From Wenzhouxiangellaceae bacterium (GTDB lineage Bacteria; Pseudomonadota; Gammaproteobacteria; Xanthomonadales; Wenzhouxiangellaceae), in NCBI GenBank assembly GCA_007695005.1, contig REEQ01000052.1, positions 1 to 49,788 on the forward strand: a stretch of DNA of 49,788 bases. Reading direction: 5' to 3'. The position numbers and the translations under genes are program-made. Positions 47,811 to 49,788 of the stretch are shown piece by piece. How positions within the stretch are numbered: the first letter of the stretch is position 1; every line of letters begins with the position of its first letter. The notes below the pieces were generated by a model that did not search any database, was not told the origin of the DNA, and saw only the letters and a list, made by a program, of their open reading frames with translations.

Positions 47811-49675
47811 GGCTGCTGCGCCTTGGCCAGCGCTCGTACTTCGACCAGCAAGTCCTCCAGGCTGGCAATACGCTGCTCAGTCGCTTCACGCAGCTCGGCC
47901 AGGGTCTGCTCCAGGGTCTCGATACGCTGCTCGCGATCGGCCAACTCCAGTGCCAGCCCCTGAATGGCGGCCAGAGCGACGCCGTCGACATCAATGGTAG
48001 TCAGGCGCAATTCATCCTGGCCAAGGCCGAAGGCCGCGTGAAAGTCCTGCGCCAACGGACCCATGTGCAGGGTACCCTCGGGCTGTTCTTTGTAACGCCA
48101 GGTCTTGATCGGCACTTGCAAAAGAGCTCGCAGTACTGCGCGTTCGTCGACATCGGCGAAATCGGTCTTGGCCGCACGGTCGGACAGGTTGGCCCACGAA
48201 CCAGCGCCGGGTGCCAGCACGACGCCGGTGCCGAGATTGGAGCTGCTGAAGAACCGGGCACCGCCGCCGGCTTGTACGGTGAATTGATTGGCGGCAGTCG
48301 ACTGCACGGTGTCCGTACTCGAATCACCCCAGACGAAAGCACCGTTGTGTAGCGCCTCGGCACGGCGACCGGCGGCGAACGAGCGCTGACCCTGGGCGAT
48401 GCTCTGAGATCCTCCGACGACCATGGACTGCAAGCCGGTTGCCTCGTTAGAACTCCCGCCACCTACAAAGGCATTGGTTTCGGTGGCCTTGTTTGAAGAG
48501 CCACCGACCACTACGGCATTCCCGCCTGTGACTTCATTTCCGCTACCTGCGCCAATAAATCCACGATTGTTATCGACCAGATTGTTTTCACCAGCGCCGA
48601 TAAAGCCGCGATTATTGTGAATGCGGTTGTTTTCACCGCCAGCGATTGCTGAATAGCTACCCTGGCCTGGTGAGCTGCCCTGCGAGATTGCGTTGAATGA
48701 ACCTCCACCAATGAATGAGTGGGAAGCAGTTGGCTGAATCAAATTGATTTGTCCGCCGGCGACAGCGCCATAGTCGGCAGCCACAAGATTCGACGAACCG
48801 CCGCCGACAAAGCCCCAGTCCCCGGATACGGCGTTGGAGAAACCACCAGCGACAACGGCGCGCGAGGCACCGCCAAGAATCATGTTCTCAAAGCCACCAC
48901 CGATCACGCTTTCGGTGCCGTTGAGGATATTGCCCGCGCCGCCCCCGATCACACTGTAGTTGCCGTCAATCTGATTGCTCGAGCTGTCTCGTCCACCCCC
49001 GGCGATGACATTACCGTTGGCGTTGGCCTGCATCTGGTTCTCCCAGTAACCACCCAGTGCATTGGGCGCATCACCGCCGCCGAGAAAGCGCATGGCCGTC
49101 TGGTTGCTGACCACGAAGGTCAGCGGGGTACCCGCCGGCAGACTGTGTCCCAGCCAACCCGTCAGCGCGATATTGCCGGTGACGTTCAATCTTTGCGGGG
49201 TTGTGGCAGTGCCAATCCCGACGTTACCCGCGGTGTAGTAGATGTTGCTGCCACTGATGCTCCATGAACCATTGCCGCCACCACCGCCCTCAAAGGAGCG
49301 GATACTGAATGGCGTAGCAGTAATCCGGTGGCGCTCGGGCAGCGGCTGACTATTGACTGCGATCTGAAGAAATCGCTCGCCTGACCAATCGGCATTGGCG
49401 ATGTAGACCTCGGTCATGAACAAACCGTTTTCCACACCCACTGTGGCATTCCACGGCTCGCCGATCTGGGCACCCCCGGAAGCCTGATCCCAAAGGGTAA
49501 AGGTCATGCTGACCGTGCCCTGATGGGGAGCACCCTGGTTGGTCAGTTGTCCCTGGTAGCTGAAAGTGTCCTGGTAAGGCGTGGTCATGCCGGCCAGTGC
49601 TGTGGCCATGGTTAAAAACAGAACGCTTATGCCAATCGTCATTGCCTTGCAGTTTCGTATAGCGGCAGTTTTCAT
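47807..49675 (-). CDS. Adhesin with YadA-like head repeats and S74 chaperone domain
   Basis: A 622-aa exported protein. The signal segment (about 12-29) is followed by a beta domain (FSYQGQLTNQGAPHQGTVSMTFTLWD) typical of bacterial tail-fibre-like surface proteins. A left-handed roll of about fifteen G-G-G-x-x-N/S repeats (about 215-435) comes next. The C-terminal Peptidase_S74 intramolecular chaperone (about 495-622) keeps Ser and Lys of LSDRAAKTDF, GPLAQDFHAAFGLG and VDGVALAAIQGL. A coiled coil (LETLEQTLAELREATEQRI-like) ends the chain. S74 domains fold trimeric fibres and then cut themselves off. The ATG at 49675 has a weak ribosome site. Confidence 0.88.
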   Translation of the reverse strand: MKTAAIRNCKAMTIGISVLFLTMATALAGMTTPYQDTFSYQGQLTNQGAPHQGTVSMTFTLWDQASGGAQIGEPWNATVGVENGLFMTEVYIANADWSGERFLQIAVNSQPLPERHRITATPFSIRSFEGGGGGNGSWSISGSNIYYTAGNVGIGTATTPQRLNVTGNIALTGWLGHSLPAGTPLTFVVSNQTAMRFLGGGDAPNALGGYWENQMQANANGNVIAGGGRDSSSNQIDGNYSVIGGGAGNILNGTESVIGGGFENMILGGASRAVVAGGFSNAVSGDWGFVGGGSSNLVAADYGAVAGGQINLIQPTASHSFIGGGSFNAISQGSSPGQGSYSAIAGGENNRIHNNRGFIGAGENNLVDNNRGFIGAGSGNEVTGGNAVVVGGSSNKATETNAFVGGGSSNEATGLQSMVVGGSQSIAQGQRSFAAGRRAEALHNGAFVWGDSSTDTVQSTAANQFTVQAGGGARFFSSSNLGTGVVLAPGAGSWANLSDRAAKTDFADVDERAVLRALLQVPIKTWRYKEQPEGTLHMGPLAQDFHAAFGLGQDELRLTTIDVDGVALAAIQGLALELADREQRIETLEQTLAELREATEQRIASLEDLLVEVRALAKAQQP

Positions 49676-49730
49676 GAGCCTGCTTTCCCGGTGGTTATCG
49701 AGCCTTCAGAGTGCGCCCTGACGGCCTGGC

Positions 49731-49766
49731 AAATCTTGAAGAAAGATTGAACAAATCTTGAAGAAA
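49731..49766. promoter_or_regulatory. 22-bp-spaced direct repeat upstream of the adhesin operon
   Basis: AAATCTTGAAGAAA occurs at 49731-49744 and 49753-49766, a period of 22 bp (two helical turns), 56-91 bp before the adhesin start codon. Direct repeats of this spacing suit a regulator that binds side by side on one face of DNA. The window ends 22 bp further on. Confidence 0.45.
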
Positions 49767-49788
49767 CACTGACGAACAGTCATTTCAG

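Overview
The window looks like part of a GC-rich gammaproteobacterial chromosome, probably from the Wenzhouxiangella/Xanthomonadales-Chromatiales grade. I infer this from the high-GC codon use, a complete Na+-translocating NADH:quinone oxidoreductase operon, a HiPIP, BamD/RluD/PgeF of gammaproteobacterial type, many c-di-GMP proteins and GTAG-headed palindromic repeats. No rRNA, tRNA, CRISPR array, insertion sequence or prophage core was recognised.

Layout. 1-4032: a YghU-type glutathione transferase, a HIT protein with a small membrane protein, and a TPR-GGDEF gene broken by an 11-bp tandem duplication. 4035-13429 (minus strand): a housekeeping block of pgk, gap, a TPR-methyltransferase, eno, kdsA, pyrG, pgeF and rluD, with several ATGA overlaps. 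13512-16502: bamD, ispA, queC and a CBS-domain protein. 16642-23764: nqrABCDEF-apbE-nqrM, a self-contained unit holding all six Nqr subunits, the flavin transferase that loads NqrB and NqrC, and the NqrM maturation factor. 23960-25630: an AidB-type acyl-CoA dehydrogenase.

25813-34830 is a signalling-rich island and the most interesting part. A histidine kinase, a single-domain response regulator and a REC-PAS-GGDEF-EAL protein (degenerate GGDEF, intact EAL) are followed by a three-gene unit: a 71-aa peptide, a membrane TPR-GGDEF diguanylate cyclase and a stand-alone tetrapyrrole-methylase-fold methyltransferase. The peptide and methyltransferase match, residue register included, the split borosin RiPP pair typified (from memory) by SonA/SonM of Shewanella. 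The window therefore appears to encode a backbone-N-methylated peptide pathway with a c-di-GMP synthase embedded between precursor and enzyme. A second HAMP histidine kinase and OmpR-type regulator follow.

34932-49788 holds mostly secreted or membrane proteins: an NTF2-like protein, a DUF6644/DUF6152-type pair, a lipoprotein methyltransferase, a decayed patch (truncated VOC protein and alpha/beta-hydrolase remnant), a probably lipidated HiPIP, a trypsin-like protease with three C-terminal repeats, a Tudor-like protein, a PAS-diguanylate cyclase, a seven-bladed FG-GAP propeller fused to an FGE-like domain, a surface protein with a C-terminal sorting-like tail, a diheme cytochrome and a YadA-head/S74-chaperone adhesin. 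Two kinds of repeat stand out: a two-hairpin element present at both 23764 and 46466, and an exact 204-bp tandem array of REP-like palindromes at 46572-47016.
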